DNA of 64,000 nucleotides, taken from assembly GCA_002428325.1 (NCBI GenBank), contig DIVR01000037.1:8242-72241 (forward strand), in the 5' to 3' direction. Source of the stretch: a bacterium UBP4_UBA6127. GTDB lineage: Bacteria > UBP4 > UBA4092. The notes under the pieces are model-generated. The model saw only the letters and a list, made by a program, of their open reading frames with translations, ran no database searches and was not told where the DNA came from. Of this stretch, positions 46,189-55,333 are shown piece by piece (position 1 is the stretch's first letter; each line of letters starts with the position of its first letter). Made by a program: the position numbers and the translations under genes.

Positions 46189-47604
46189 ATGGTACCATCC
46201 ATAGAACATTATGATATTACAATAATCGGGGGAGGTCCGGCAGGTTATGTGGGTGCCATCCAGGCAGCTCATTTGGGAAAGAAGGTTTGTCTGATAGAGA
46301 AAGACCGTCCGGGGGGAACTTGCCTCTGGCGGGGATGTATTCCCAGCAAAGCCTTGCTTGCCAGCTCTGAGACCCTGCAGAGGGTCAAGAATGCTACAGC
46401 TTTTGGGATTCACATCGAGGGAACCATTACTCTTGATTTCCCGGTAATCATGAAAAGAAAAGATTCGATTTTAAATATTCTGGGAACCGGTATCCTCTCG
46501 CTGTTGAAAAGCAATAAAGTCTGCCTTATCCAGGGCGAAGCATCACTAAAAAACAGCCGGACTCTGGAAATCCATATCCAGAATCAAGCAGATCAAATAC
46601 TGACATCAGACAATATTTTGATTGCCACCGGGTCCAGGCCCTCCGATATTCCAGGACTTCCTTTTGATGGAACCAAGATTATTTCTACTGACCATGTTTT
46701 TTCGCTGGATAAATTACCTTCTTCGATGATTATACTGGGAGCAGGATATAGTGGCTGTGAAATGGCTTTTGCTTTCTCGGAACTGGGAGTGGATGTTACC
46801 TTGGTAGAGATGATGCCTCGGATTTTACCAGGAGCAGATAAAGAAATCGCAGACCTCTTAAGCCGACAATTCCGAAAACATAAAGTCAAAATACTGACTG
46901 ATACCAAAATACTTTCCGCAGATTTGAGAGATGACCCTCCGGTTACTGTCCACCTGAACCGGGGAGAACCTCTTCGAGCCGATAAGCTCTTGATAACAGT
47001 TGGAAGAAGTATTAATTCCAGGGGGTTAGGACTGGATAAGGCAGAAGTCATGCTGGGAACCAGGGGAGAAATACTGGTAAATGAGAAGATGGAAACCAAT
47101 ATCCCGGGTATTTATGCAGCCGGCGATGCAACCGGTAAGCTGATGCTGGCTCATGTAGCCTCCAGGCAGGCTGTTGTTGCTATTCACAATATGACTGGGA
47201 CTCCCGACCGGATGGATTATTCCGGTATCCCTTCCTGCACCTTCACGCATCCTCCGGTTGCCAGTGTCGGTCTTACTGAAGAGCAATGTCTTCAGCAGGG
47301 ACTGGATTATGCTGTAGGAAAATTTTCTTTTCGTTCACTGGGAGCCGCTCAGGTCAAAGGAGAACTCGATGGCATGGTCAAGTTGATTTCGGATAAAAGC
47401 TCAGATAAACTGCTGGGATTCCATATAATCGGGCCAGGGGCCACTGAAATGATTAGCGAAGGAACCTTAGCATTACAAAAAGGACTGTCTGCCCAAGAAT
47501 TTGCCTCTGCTGTCAGGGCCCATCCCAGTCTTCCGGAAGCTATCTCGGAGGCGGCTGAGAATATCTTTGGGATATCTATTCATACCCCTCCTGGTCAAAG
47601 GTAA
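46189..47604 (+). CDS. lpdA: Dihydrolipoamide dehydrogenase
   Basis: 471 residues. FAD loop GGGPAGY (14-20), redox-active disulfide C45/C50 in GGTCLWRGCIPSKALL, NAD loop GAGYSGCEMA, the second FAD motif YAAGDATG and the C-terminal His-Glu pair in AHPSLPEAISE are all intact. It reoxidises dihydrolipoyl groups of 2-oxoacid dehydrogenases or the glycine cleavage system. None of those E1/E2, lipoyl or P-protein genes is nearby, so its complex is encoded elsewhere. AAGGGG precedes the start. Confidence 0.94.
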   Translation: MVPSIEHYDITIIGGGPAGYVGAIQAAHLGKKVCLIEKDRPGGTCLWRGCIPSKALLASSETLQRVKNATAFGIHIEGTITLDFPVIMKRKDSILNILGTGILSLLKSNKVCLIQGEASLKNSRTLEIHIQNQADQILTSDNILIATGSRPSDIPGLPFDGTKIISTDHVFSLDKLPSSMIILGAGYSGCEMAFAFSELGVDVTLVEMMPRILPGADKEIADLLSRQFRKHKVKILTDTKILSADLRDDPPVTVHLNRGEPLRADKLLITVGRSINSRGLGLDKAEVMLGTRGEILVNEKMETNIPGIYAAGDATGKLMLAHVASRQAVVAIHNMTGTPDRMDYSGIPSCTFTHPPVASVGLTEEQCLQQGLDYAVGKFSFRSLGAAQVKGELDGMVKLISDKSSDKLLGFHIIGPGATEMISEGTLALQKGLSAQEFASAVRAHPSLPEAISEAAENIFGISIHTPPGQR

Positions 47605-47615
47605 CAAAAGAACAA

Positions 47616-48086
47616 ATGTCTCTGAACAGAGAATATCTTCTGACTGGTTCATATTCACTGGCCAGGATTGTCTTCCTTAAACATTTTAATATTGCCGGAA
47701 TGAAAACCCGGGATGTGGATGATAAGGAGATATCGGCCTACCCTGTTAACAGTTTTCTGACTGCCCAGCATCCTCTGGGTTTTGCCAGTTCTATCAGGGT
47801 TAGGATAGAAGAATCGAAGGGAGATAGGCTTCATATCCAGATAAGGGTCTCATTGCTTGCCCTGGAAATCTTCAGTATCACTTTACTGGCGGCCATAATT
47901 GCTTTCCTCTGCATGGTAGCTCATTTTATTTTGCAGATTGAATGGAACCGGATGTTTGCTTATACATGGATGATTAACAGTATGGCTGGGCTGGGGATAT
48001 TCCTCCTGTACTACCTCATCAGGATATCTATCAGACGGCATCTGGACCTTATCAGGGATGAAATAAAAAGCCTCCTACAGGAATAA
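47616..48086 (+). CDS. Small protein with two transmembrane helices
   Basis: 156 residues. A 75-residue N-terminal soluble part is followed by two hydrophobic helices (about 85-112 and 117-137) and a short basic C-terminus. No family is recognised. It starts 11 bases after the lpdA stop and is probably cotranscribed with it, although no clear ribosome binding site is seen. Its last codons lie in the hairpin that terminates the opposing ribosomal operon. Confidence 0.6.
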   Translation: MSLNREYLLTGSYSLARIVFLKHFNIAGMKTRDVDDKEISAYPVNSFLTAQHPLGFASSIRVRIEESKGDRLHIQIRVSLLALEIFSITLLAAIIAFLCMVAHFILQIEWNRMFAYTWMINSMAGLGIFLLYYLIRISIRRHLDLIRDEIKSLLQE

Positions 48087-48103
48087 CTTCCTATAGGAGG
48101 CTT
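48061..48103 (-). terminator. Terminator of the S10-spc-alpha operon
   Basis: Reading the minus strand, a 14-bp stem (AAGCCTCCTATAGG with CCTGTAGGAGGCTT, one wobble pair) and an eight-base loop are followed by TTTTTATTT. The element overlaps the last codons of the convergent gene ending at 48086. Confidence 0.9.
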
Positions 48104-48145
48104 GATGATATCTTTCTTATTTTCTAATGGATGTATGAAACGGTT

Positions 48146-48394
48146 CTATTCTTCCTTTAACAGTAGTGCAACCACAATCGCGATTACACCCCCAATAATT
48201 AAGAAGGGAGAAACCATTCCTGCCCAGTTCTGCCCATAAGGATCTACTAAACCTAACACTAGAAATCCTAAGGCAAAACCAGACAATCCTGCGGTAAAGA
48301 TGACTTTTTTGACCAACATCCGGTCATATTTACCGACTGATTTACTATTTTGATTCTGATTCGACTGGTTTGGCTGCAGAGGCTTTTTTTCCAC
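48146..48394 (-). CDS. Small membrane protein overlapping rplQ
   Basis: 82 residues: an Asn/Gln-rich N-terminus and two hydrophobic helices (about 30-50 and 60-78), ending LLLKEE. A GTG start at 48394, eight bases after AGAGGA, would overlap the end of rplQ by 50 bases in another frame; an internal ATG at 48319 would avoid the overlap but has no ribosome binding site. It is the last gene before the operon terminator. It resembles small hydrophobic proteins seen after rplQ in some lineages but has no assigned role. Confidence 0.6.
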   Translation of the reverse strand: MEKKPLQPNQSNQNQNSKSVGKYDRMLVKKVIFTAGLSGFALGFLVLGLVDPYGQNWAGMVSPFLIIGGVIAIVVALLLKEE

Positions 48395-48788
48395 CGGATT
48401 TATCCTCTTTTTTCTCTTTGATAACTTTTTCCGGGGCGTCCACCAATTCCAGGATGGCTTTCATGGCAGCATCCCCCGGACGGAACCCTAATTTAATAAC
48501 CCGGGTATAACCGCCCTGTCGGTTGGTATACCGTGGGGCAATTTCATCAAACAGTCTTTTCAGGACAGTCTTATTCTGAACACTGATTGCAACCAACCGT
48601 CGGTGATGAAGGTCATTATTCTTGGCATGGGTAATCAGTTTTTCAGCAATCGGTTTCAGCACCTTAGCTTTCGTTTCAGTGGTGACGATCCGGTCATGTT
48701 CGAACAAGGCAGTGACCATGTTGCGAAACAAGGACACACGATGAGCCGTCTTCCGACCCAGTTTTTTTCCTGCTACACGATGTCGCAT
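48345..48788 (-). CDS. rplQ: Ribosomal protein L17
   Basis: 147 residues. MRHRVAGKKLGRKTAHRVSL and the TTETKAKVLKPIAEKLI segment are canonical. A lysine/serine/alanine-rich C-terminal extension of about 25 residues follows the ELVDAPEKV end of the conserved core. It closes the alpha operon after rpoA, as in Bacillus and Escherichia. Confidence 0.97.
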   Translation of the reverse strand: MRHRVAGKKLGRKTAHRVSLFRNMVTALFEHDRIVTTETKAKVLKPIAEKLITHAKNNDLHHRRLVAISVQNKTVLKRLFDEIAPRYTNRQGGYTRVIKLGFRPGDAAMKAILELVDAPEKVIKEKKEDKSGGKKASAAKPVESESK

Positions 48789-48853
48789 AAATCAATCTAA
48801 CCTCTTTATCATAATCTATTATCCGAACAAACTGGATAACGGGCTTGATAATG

Positions 48854-49879
48854 CTATTCAGCACCATCTATTTCGTCTTCGGTATCCGGTTTGACCGGTT
48901 TTCCGCCGACGATCTTCATACCCAGTGACATATCCATTTTTTCAAGTATTTCTTTAATTTCATTTAAAGACTTTTTACCAAAATTCCGGAATTTCAGGAG
49001 TTCATCTTCCTTGTAAGTAATCAGTTCACGGATAGTTTTGATATTCGCTGCTTTCAAACAGTTATAAGCACGAACCGAAAGTTCTAATTCTTCAATGCTT
49101 CGGTCCAGCGTCTTATCATGTTGTTCAACGGGGGCTGATGGAGCAACAGTGTTTTCTGCTTCAACGGGGGCTTCGGTATTCGTGCTTTCCAATTGAGCAA
49201 ACACCCCAAAATGTTTCAAGAGAATCTTGGCCGCATCCACCAAAGCATCCTGAGGAGTCACTGAACCATTGGTCCAGAGTTCCAAAGTAAGTTTCTCATA
49301 ATCCGTACGCTGTCCAACACGGGTGTTTTCAACATTGTATTTCACTCGGCGAACAGGAGAAAAAATTGCATCCATGGGAATGACCCCAATAGGCTGATTC
49401 AATTTTTTATTCTCATCGGCCGGAATATAGCCTCGTCCGCGACCAATGGCAACTTCCATCCGAAGATGAGAACCGGCACTTAATGTCGCCAGTACTAATT
49501 CCGGATTAAAGATTTTAACCATACTATTTGGTTCAAAATCCGCCGCCGTCACGACACCTTCCCTCTCCACATCCAGCACCAAAGTTTGAGGTTCTTCCAC
49601 CAGGGACCGAACCACCAGGGACTTCAGGTTGATAATCACATCCATCGTATCCTCAGCTACGCCATTGATAGAGGATGTTTCATGGAGAACACCATCAATT
49701 TTAACTGAGACGACTGCATCTCCATATATTGAGGAAAGCAGGACTCTCCTGAGGGCATTTCCAATGGTAACGCCATAACCTTTTTCCAATGCCTGGAAAA
49801 TCATTTTCCCATAATCATTGGTCAGGCTCTGCTCATCCCATTGGTATTGATCGGGAATAAGGAATCGCATTGTATCCAT
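48854..49879 (-). CDS. rpoA: RNA polymerase alpha subunit
   Basis: 341 residues, slightly longer than usual (about 330). The N-terminal dimerisation domain has LEKGYGVTIGNALRRVLLSS; the C-terminal domain has the helix-hairpin-helix ELELSVRAYNCLKAANI and LLKFRNFGKKSLNEI, which contacts UP elements and activators. The linker between them (about 225-260) is long and rich in Ala/Pro/Glu. Order rpsD-rpoA-rplQ is standard. Confidence 0.98.
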   Translation of the reverse strand: MDTMRFLIPDQYQWDEQSLTNDYGKMIFQALEKGYGVTIGNALRRVLLSSIYGDAVVSVKIDGVLHETSSINGVAEDTMDVIINLKSLVVRSLVEEPQTLVLDVEREGVVTAADFEPNSMVKIFNPELVLATLSAGSHLRMEVAIGRGRGYIPADENKKLNQPIGVIPMDAIFSPVRRVKYNVENTRVGQRTDYEKLTLELWTNGSVTPQDALVDAAKILLKHFGVFAQLESTNTEAPVEAENTVAPSAPVEQHDKTLDRSIEELELSVRAYNCLKAANIKTIRELITYKEDELLKFRNFGKKSLNEIKEILEKMDMSLGMKIVGGKPVKPDTEDEIDGAE

Positions 49880-49965
49880 AGTATAATGATCTCCTTTAGT
49901 CTCGTGTCACGCCGTTTAGTTAATAAAACAAACCAATAACGAGTCGCCGTTAAACTGCGTAACAC

Positions 49966-50592
49966 CTATTTGGAGTAGAACTCGACGACCAACTGTTCCT
50001 GGCATTCCACCGGGATACCATCCCGAGTCGGCATACCCAAAACAGAACCCTGGAATTTTTCAACATCCCGGGTTATCCAGTTAACAAGTTCCTGGCTTAA
50101 AGCTGTTTCAATTGCCTGGGTAATGGCCGGAATCTTTCGGCTCTTTTCATTCACCGAAACCACCTGACCCGGTTTGACCAGATAAGAGGGAATATTCACT
50201 TTCCGATCATTTACATTGAAATGGCCATGCAACACCAGTTGCCGAGCCTCTGAACGAGAATTGGCAAAACCCATCCGATAAACCACATTGTCTAAACGGG
50301 TTTCCAGTAAGGCTAACAGATTAGAACCTGTTATGCCCCGCATCCGGTTGGCTTTTTCAAAATAGCGTCGGAACGGTTTTTCCAATACGCCGTAAATGAC
50401 TTTAATTTTTTGTTTTTCTCGCAAATGGATACGGTAATCGGTAGGTTTCACACGACCGCGTCCATGCTGACCAGGGGCATAACTACGCCGGGTCAGTGCA
50501 CATTTATCAGTATTACATCGGGTGCCTTTTAAAAACAGTTTAACGCCTTCACGTCGGCACATCCGACAATCGGGACCTTTCTCTCTAGCCAC
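49966..50592 (-). CDS. rpsD: Ribosomal protein S4
   Basis: 208 residues. The N-terminal zinc-type Cys motif is present (CRMCRREGVKLFLKGTRC), followed by the central ARRSEARQLVLHGHF-type S4 RNA-binding domain (SRSEARQLVLHGHFNVNDRK). It binds 16S rRNA early in 30S assembly and is the likely autogenous repressor of its operon. Confidence 0.98.
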   Translation of the reverse strand: MAREKGPDCRMCRREGVKLFLKGTRCNTDKCALTRRSYAPGQHGRGRVKPTDYRIHLREKQKIKVIYGVLEKPFRRYFEKANRMRGITGSNLLALLETRLDNVVYRMGFANSRSEARQLVLHGHFNVNDRKVNIPSYLVKPGQVVSVNEKSRKIPAITQAIETALSQELVNWITRDVEKFQGSVLGMPTRDGIPVECQEQLVVEFYSK

Positions 50593-50622
50593 GAGAATCC
50601 TCCAAAGTATTTACCAAACTTT

Positions 50623-51003
50623 TTAGACTCGTCTCCGCTTGGGGGGTCTGCACCCGTTATGCGGAATAGGAGTCACATCTTTAATTAAACAAATATCTAA
50701 GCCGGCAGCCTGAATGGCACGAATGGCGGATTCACGTCCGGCACCCGGTCCTTTTACAAAGACTTCGACTTCTCTTAAACCCATGTCCATGGCCTTCTTG
50801 GCCGCAGATTCTGCGGTCATCTGGGCGGCAAATGGGGTACTCTTACGAGAACCTTTAAAGCCTTGCCCGCCAGCGGAGGCCCAAACCAGGGTATTACCTT
50901 TTGGATCACTGATGGTCACAATGGTATTATTGAAGGTGGCTTGAACATGCACGACACCTTTACTGATACCAAGAGACCCCTTCTTTTTAGTTTTCTTTTC
51001 CAT
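50623..51003 (-). CDS. rpsK: Ribosomal protein S11
   Basis: 126 residues, with [19 protein letters not shown] and the C-terminal [20 protein letters not shown]. It lies between rpsM and rpsD as usual. A lysine-rich N-terminus (KKTKKKG) precedes the core. Confidence 0.98.
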   Translation of the reverse strand: MEKKTKKKGSLGISKGVVHVQATFNNTIVTISDPKGNTLVWASAGGQGFKGSRKSTPFAAQMTAESAAKKAMDMGLREVEVFVKGPGAGRESAIRAIQAAGLDICLIKDVTPIPHNGCRPPKRRRV

Positions 51004-51035
51004 ATTGATTAACCTCTTAATACGCTAATAACTTG

Positions 51036-51410
51036 TTAAGCTTTAGCTCTCGTTACGCCAACAGTCTTACGTGGACCTTTCCGGGTTCGGGAATTCGTAT
51101 GAGTTCTCTGTCCCCGGACAGGCAGGCCACGACGATGACGTAGCCCACGCCAGCAACCAGTTTCCATATATCGTTTGATATTCTGGGCAACTCCGCGGCG
51201 TAAATCACCTTCAACCTGATAGTCACGTGCAATCAGGGCATTCACTTTATTAACCTCTTCACCCGTCAGGTCTTTGACCCGTGTATCGGGATCAATATTG
51301 GCTTTCTTGAGTATCTCAAGCGCCAAGGTCCGCCCAATACCATAGACGTAGGTGAGGGAAATAAAGACTTTTTTATCGCGTGGGATATCAATACCTGCTA
51401 TGCGTGCCAT
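51036..51410 (-). CDS. rpsM: Ribosomal protein S13
   Basis: 124 residues beginning [20 protein letters not shown] and ending in the basic tail [18 protein letters not shown]. It sits at the head of the 30S, contacting 23S rRNA. The gene follows rpmJ after eight bases. Confidence 0.98.
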   Translation of the reverse strand: MARIAGIDIPRDKKVFISLTYVYGIGRTLALEILKKANIDPDTRVKDLTGEEVNKVNALIARDYQVEGDLRRGVAQNIKRYMETGCWRGLRHRRGLPVRGQRTHTNSRTRKGPRKTVGVTRAKA

Positions 51411-51418
51411 AGTTCCTC

Positions 51419-51532
51419 TTATCCTTGTCTCTGCTTATGTCTCGGATTTTCACAAATCACACGGACTTTACCGTGCCTTCGTATGATTCTGCATTTTTCA
51501 CATCGTTTTTTGATGGAAGATTTAACTTTCAT
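51419..51532 (-). CDS. rpmJ: Ribosomal protein L36 (zinc-binding form)
   Basis: 37 residues, [20 protein letters not shown] at the start. Zinc ligands C11, C14, C27 and H32 are all present, so it is the zinc-ribbon (C+) form. It lies between infA and rpsM in the canonical place. Confidence 0.97.
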   Translation of the reverse strand: MKVKSSIKKRCEKCRIIRRHGKVRVICENPRHKQRQG

Positions 51533-51568
51533 TTGCATTGACCCTTATTTTTTTATTTGGAATTGCGC

Positions 51569-51787
51569 TTATTTATTGCGGTAAATAATGCGACCCCGGC
51601 TTAAATCATAGGGGGATAACTGGATTTTTACTTTGTCTCCTGGAAGAATTCGAATAAAATGCATTCTCATTTTTCCAGAAACATAAGCCAGCACCTTGTG
51701 TCCGTTTTCCAGTTCGACGCGGAACATTGCATTAGGTAACGGCTCCACTACGGTGCCTTCCACTTCAATAACATCTTCTTTAGCCAT
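51569..51787 (-). CDS. infA: Translation initiation factor IF-1
   Basis: 72 residues, one OB fold: [38 protein letters not shown] and [17 protein letters not shown] are fully canonical. It binds the A site of the 30S subunit during initiation. The position between map and rpmJ is typical. Confidence 0.98.
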   Translation of the reverse strand: MAKEDVIEVEGTVVEPLPNAMFRVELENGHKVLAYVSGKMRMHFIRILPGDKVKIQLSPYDLSRGRIIYRNK

Positions 51788-51829
51788 AATAGTCTACGGT
51801 TAGTAGATTCGTCCTCCCTATGGACAATT

Positions 51830-52591
51830 TCATGATTTTGACCTTGTTAAAACTACGGGTCCATTCCGGGTTACAGCTATGGTATGCTCGAAATGAGCTG
51901 CCGGCTTTCCATCCTGCATGACCACTGTCCAATCATCCTCCAGGATGTCAACTTCAGGCCGACCCATTCCAACCATAGGCTCAATCGCCAGAACCATACC
52001 CTCCAAAAGCCGAGGCCCTTTTCCAGGATTCCCATAATTGGGAACTGGCGGCTCCTCATGCATGGAGCGTCCAATCCCATGACCAATAAACTCACGGATC
52101 ACAGAAAAACCATTTTGCTCCACATACTTCTGAACGGCATTGGAAATATCACCAATACGATTTCCAATTACAGCCTGAACGATTCCAAGGTTCAGGGACT
52201 CTTCAGTCACACGAACCAGTTTCCTGATATCTTCAGGAACATCCCCATTTCCAGCTATCACAGTCACTGCCGAATCAGCATAAAACCCATCTTTTTCAAT
52301 GGTTACATCAACACTGACTAAATCTCCGTCCCGAATAATCTTCCGGTCAGATGGTATCCCGTGGACGACTTCCTCATTTAAGGAAACACAAATATGCCCA
52401 GGGTACCCGTGATAACCCAAATCGGCAGAACGCACTCCTTTTTGCCGCATCAAATCAGCCGCTAAATGATCCAGCTCGAGTGTTGTTACGCCGGGAGATA
52501 TCTTTATTTTAAGATTCTGCAATATCTCGGAGACAACAATCCCCGCTTGCCGAATCTTATCAATTTCTTTTACAGACTTGAGATCTATCAT
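51830..52591 (-). CDS. map: Methionine aminopeptidase, type I
   Basis: 253 residues, the pita-bread fold. Metal ligands lie in VDVTIEKDGFYADSAVTV (two Asp), GHGIGRSMHEEP (His) and the two conserved Glu of LAIEPMVGMG and FEHTIAVT. It removes the initiator Met from nascent proteins. It follows adk by seven bases, the typical adk-map-infA order. Confidence 0.97.
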   Translation of the reverse strand: MIDLKSVKEIDKIRQAGIVVSEILQNLKIKISPGVTTLELDHLAADLMRQKGVRSADLGYHGYPGHICVSLNEEVVHGIPSDRKIIRDGDLVSVDVTIEKDGFYADSAVTVIAGNGDVPEDIRKLVRVTEESLNLGIVQAVIGNRIGDISNAVQKYVEQNGFSVIREFIGHGIGRSMHEEPPVPNYGNPGKGPRLLEGMVLAIEPMVGMGRPEVDILEDDWTVVMQDGKPAAHFEHTIAVTRNGPVVLTRSKS

Positions 52592-52598
52592 TATACCA

Positions 52599-53252
52599 CT
52601 ATTTTCTCAAGCTATCCAATTCTTTCGTCACCAGACTAAAAACCTGAGTTTTCGGCTGGTCGCCATTAACGGTAAATAAGAGTCCCTTGCGGGAATAATA
52701 TTCCAGTAATGGCCGGGTCTTGTTCTCATATTCCACAAAACGTTTTCGAACGGTAGCTTCCGTATCATCGTCCCGTTGAATCAGCTTCCCCCCACAAGAA
52801 TCACAAATACCTTCCACTTTAGGAGGCTGTCCGACCAGATTAAAAACCTTTCCACAGGCCAAACAGGTTCTGCGATTAGTCAATCTTCCGACTAATGTAT
52901 TTTCACCGACTTCGAGATAAATTGCCCGGTCAATGACCTTCCCCTGTTCAGTAAGGATTTTGTCCAACGCTTCCGCCTGAACTATAGTCCGGGGAACTCC
53001 ATCCAGAATAAATCCGTTAGAACATCGATCAGAAGCCAACTCTTTTCCCAAGATCCTTAAAATCAAATCTTCAGGAACCAGCATTCCCTTATCCATATAA
53101 GGTTTGGCTTCAAGGCCTAACTCTGTTCCCTCGGATATTTCTTTCCGAAGGATATTCCCAGTGGATACATGGGCCAATTTATAATTTTCAATGATAATTT
53201 CAGCTTGAACCCCTTTTCCAGAACCCGGGGCACCTAATAAAATCAAATTCAC
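52599..53252 (-). CDS. adk: Adenylate kinase with a zinc-binding lid
   Basis: 217 residues. P-loop GAPGSGKG (7-14), DGVPRTIVQAEAL and RLTNRRTC are conserved. The long lid contains two CxxC pairs (CLACGKVF and CDSCGGKL), so it is the zinc-stabilised form. It catalyses ATP + AMP = 2 ADP. It lies between secY and map. Confidence 0.97.
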   Translation of the reverse strand: MNLILLGAPGSGKGVQAEIIIENYKLAHVSTGNILRKEISEGTELGLEAKPYMDKGMLVPEDLILRILGKELASDRCSNGFILDGVPRTIVQAEALDKILTEQGKVIDRAIYLEVGENTLVGRLTNRRTCLACGKVFNLVGQPPKVEGICDSCGGKLIQRDDDTEATVRKRFVEYENKTRPLLEYYSRKGLLFTVNGDQPKTQVFSLVTKELDSLRK

Positions 53253-53330
53253 GTTACAGGTTCCTTTCGATAATCCTCAACCAGGACCATCCCCCTTCAG
53301 GGAAAAGGCTAAGTTGACTGGACCCTTTTG

Positions 53331-53347
53331 TTTACTGATTCAGTAAA
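53331..53347. repeat. Small palindrome between secY and adk
   Basis: TTTACTG and CAGTAAA flank a 3-base loop. It lies in the 113-base secY-adk gap, flanked by GGACCC-type sequences. It may be an mRNA hairpin or processing site. Confidence 0.5.
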
Positions 53348-53365
53348 AGGACCCAAATATTATTC

Positions 53366-54766
53366 TTACCAGCTGCCTCGACCTTTGAGAGGCCGTTTCG
53401 GCACAAAGCCTTCGTAATGTCTCATAATCAGGTGAGATTCAACCTGTTTCATGGTATCTAAAGCCACACCGACCACAATGATCAAACCCGTTCCACCCAG
53501 GAAGCTTGATATTACGTAAGGAGTTCCTAGTATGATGGTTACTGCTTCGGGGATGATAGCTACCAGGGCCAAAGCAATAGCTCCTGGTAAAGTGATCCGA
53601 GTCAGAATCCTATCAATCAGGTCTGAAGTAGGCCTTCCAGGACGAACTCCCGGGACAAAAGCTCCATACTTCTTCAGGTTATCTGCTACATCCACCGGGT
53701 TAAAGGTTACGGCCGTATAAAAATAGCAGAAAAATACCGTGAGTAAGACATACATGACATTGTAAGGATTAAACATTTTAAGGACAAAAAGCAGTTTAAC
53801 AGAGGCATACCCATCTGGGACAAAGGCATTCCATAAACTCATTCGATCCGTATAGGGATTGAAAAAATCCCTGAAAAAATTGGCGAGGGAAGAACCTTGT
53901 CCGCCCACCAATCCAGCTATCGTGCTGGGGAACATCAATATGGATGATGCAAAAATGATGGGAATAACACCCGCATGATTAATCTTTAAGGGTAAAAAAG
54001 TGCCTTGCCCGCCTATTATCTTGCGGCCAACCACCCTCTGTGCATGTTGAATCGTCAGTTTACGTTGACCCTGAGTTAACAGGACAACGGCCGCTGATAC
54101 CAGGATGAATAATGCAATAATAACAACCACTGAAAACACATTCATCTGCCCAAGACGTATTTCCTGGAACATCACTTGGACAGCCATCGGCATTCGGGCC
54201 ACAATCCCGGCAAAAATCAGCAGTGAAATACCATTTCCAATGCCGCGTTCAGTGATTTGCTCACCCAGCCACATTAAAAATGCGGTACCGGCTGTTACTG
54301 TCAACATAAACATAAACCGGAAACTATAGCCTGGGGTGATAACAACGCCTCCGCCCATGCTTTCAGCATAAATAGCAAGGCCGTAAGCCTGGAAGGCGGT
54401 TAAAATAATCGTTCCATACCGTGTATATCGGGTTATTACTTTCCGTCCCTGTTCGCCTTCCTTAGAAAGGCGTTCCAGATAAGGGATCACTACCGCCAGC
54501 AATTGCAAAATAATCGATGCCGAAATATAAGGCATGATCCCTAGTGCAAATACTGTCAACTGTTTGAAGGCACCGCCGGAAAACATATCTATTAATCCAA
54601 AAAGACTGCCTCCGCCCGTTTCAGCCATCTGCTTGATTGCAGCGGTATTGATACCGGGGACCGGGACATGTGCGCCCAGCCGGAAAACAATTAAGAATAG
54701 GATCGTGTAACCGATCCGCTTCCGCAAGTCGGGAATATTGAGGATGCTCTGAAAGGCTTTAATCAT
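53366..54766 (-). CDS. secY: Preprotein translocase subunit SecY
   Basis: 466 residues with ten transmembrane segments. LGIMPYISASIILQLL, YTRYGTIILTAFQAYG, the plug region near GGGSLFGLIDMFSGG, the cytosolic loop VGRKIIGGQGTFLPLKINHAGVIPIIFA and PVRPGRPT-like VPGVRPGRPTSDLIDRILTR are all present. It forms the Sec channel with SecE and SecG. It occupies its standard place after rplO. Confidence 0.98.
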   Translation of the reverse strand: MIKAFQSILNIPDLRKRIGYTILFLIVFRLGAHVPVPGINTAAIKQMAETGGGSLFGLIDMFSGGAFKQLTVFALGIMPYISASIILQLLAVVIPYLERLSKEGEQGRKVITRYTRYGTIILTAFQAYGLAIYAESMGGGVVITPGYSFRFMFMLTVTAGTAFLMWLGEQITERGIGNGISLLIFAGIVARMPMAVQVMFQEIRLGQMNVFSVVVIIALFILVSAAVVLLTQGQRKLTIQHAQRVVGRKIIGGQGTFLPLKINHAGVIPIIFASSILMFPSTIAGLVGGQGSSLANFFRDFFNPYTDRMSLWNAFVPDGYASVKLLFVLKMFNPYNVMYVLLTVFFCYFYTAVTFNPVDVADNLKKYGAFVPGVRPGRPTSDLIDRILTRITLPGAIALALVAIIPEAVTIILGTPYVISSFLGGTGLIIVVGVALDTMKQVESHLIMRHYEGFVPKRPLKGRGSW

Positions 54767-54795
54767 GATTCCTCTCGGTCTGTTTCAGTCAATGG

Positions 54796-55251
54796 TTAGG
54801 ATTGAGCTGTCCGAACCTCGGCGGTTCCACCAAGTTCAACAATCTTTTGGCGAGCCGACTCCGAGAAAGCGTCCGCTACGACATTTACTTTCTGAGTAAA
54901 TTCACCCTTAGCAAGGATTTTAGTCTTGCAGTTGATATGTTTTATCAACCCGGCATTGTAAAGGGCTTCATTATCAATTTTGTCTGCCTGGACTCTCTTG
55001 AGGTCCTGGAGATTCACAATTTCATAGGTGAAATGCTGAAAAGGCGTATTATGGAACCCTCGTTTGGGTAACCGTCGAACCTTTGGCATCTGACCGCCTT
55101 CATAACCAACCCGGTTATGGGCGCCTGAACGGGCGGTTAAACCCTTGCCACCACGGCAAGAGGTTTTTCCGTGTCCGCTTCCGGTACCACGACCTACCCG
55201 TTTGCGTTTCTTTTTAGAACCTTCTGTTATCTCAATTTCATGCAGTTTCAT
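54796..55251 (-). CDS. rplO: Ribosomal protein L15
   Basis: 151 residues: KKRKRVGRGTGSGHGKTSCR, the GYEGGQMPKVRRLPKRGF segment and the C-terminal FSESARQKIVELGGTAEV are canonical. Upstream, where rpmD normally lies, there are only 82 bases, holding a promoter-like sequence. Confidence 0.98.
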   Translation of the reverse strand: MKLHEIEITEGSKKKRKRVGRGTGSGHGKTSCRGGKGLTARSGAHNRVGYEGGQMPKVRRLPKRGFHNTPFQHFTYEIVNLQDLKRVQADKIDNEALYNAGLIKHINCKTKILAKGEFTQKVNVVADAFSESARQKIVELGGTAEVRTAQS

Positions 55252-55282
55252 AGTCTCTTTACCACTTAAAAAGTTTCGGATG

Positions 55283-55310
55283 ATTATACAACATGTTGCA
55301 ATAATTCCAA
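55283..55310 (-). promoter_or_regulatory. Internal promoter candidate before rplO
   Basis: On the minus strand TTGGAA (55310-55305), a 16-base spacer ending in TG, and a perfect TATAAT (55288-55283) precede the rplO ATG by about 30 bases. It sits in the gap where rpmD is missing. Confidence 0.45.
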
Positions 55311-55333
55311 ACCTGATTTTTCAGGGCTGGTAA

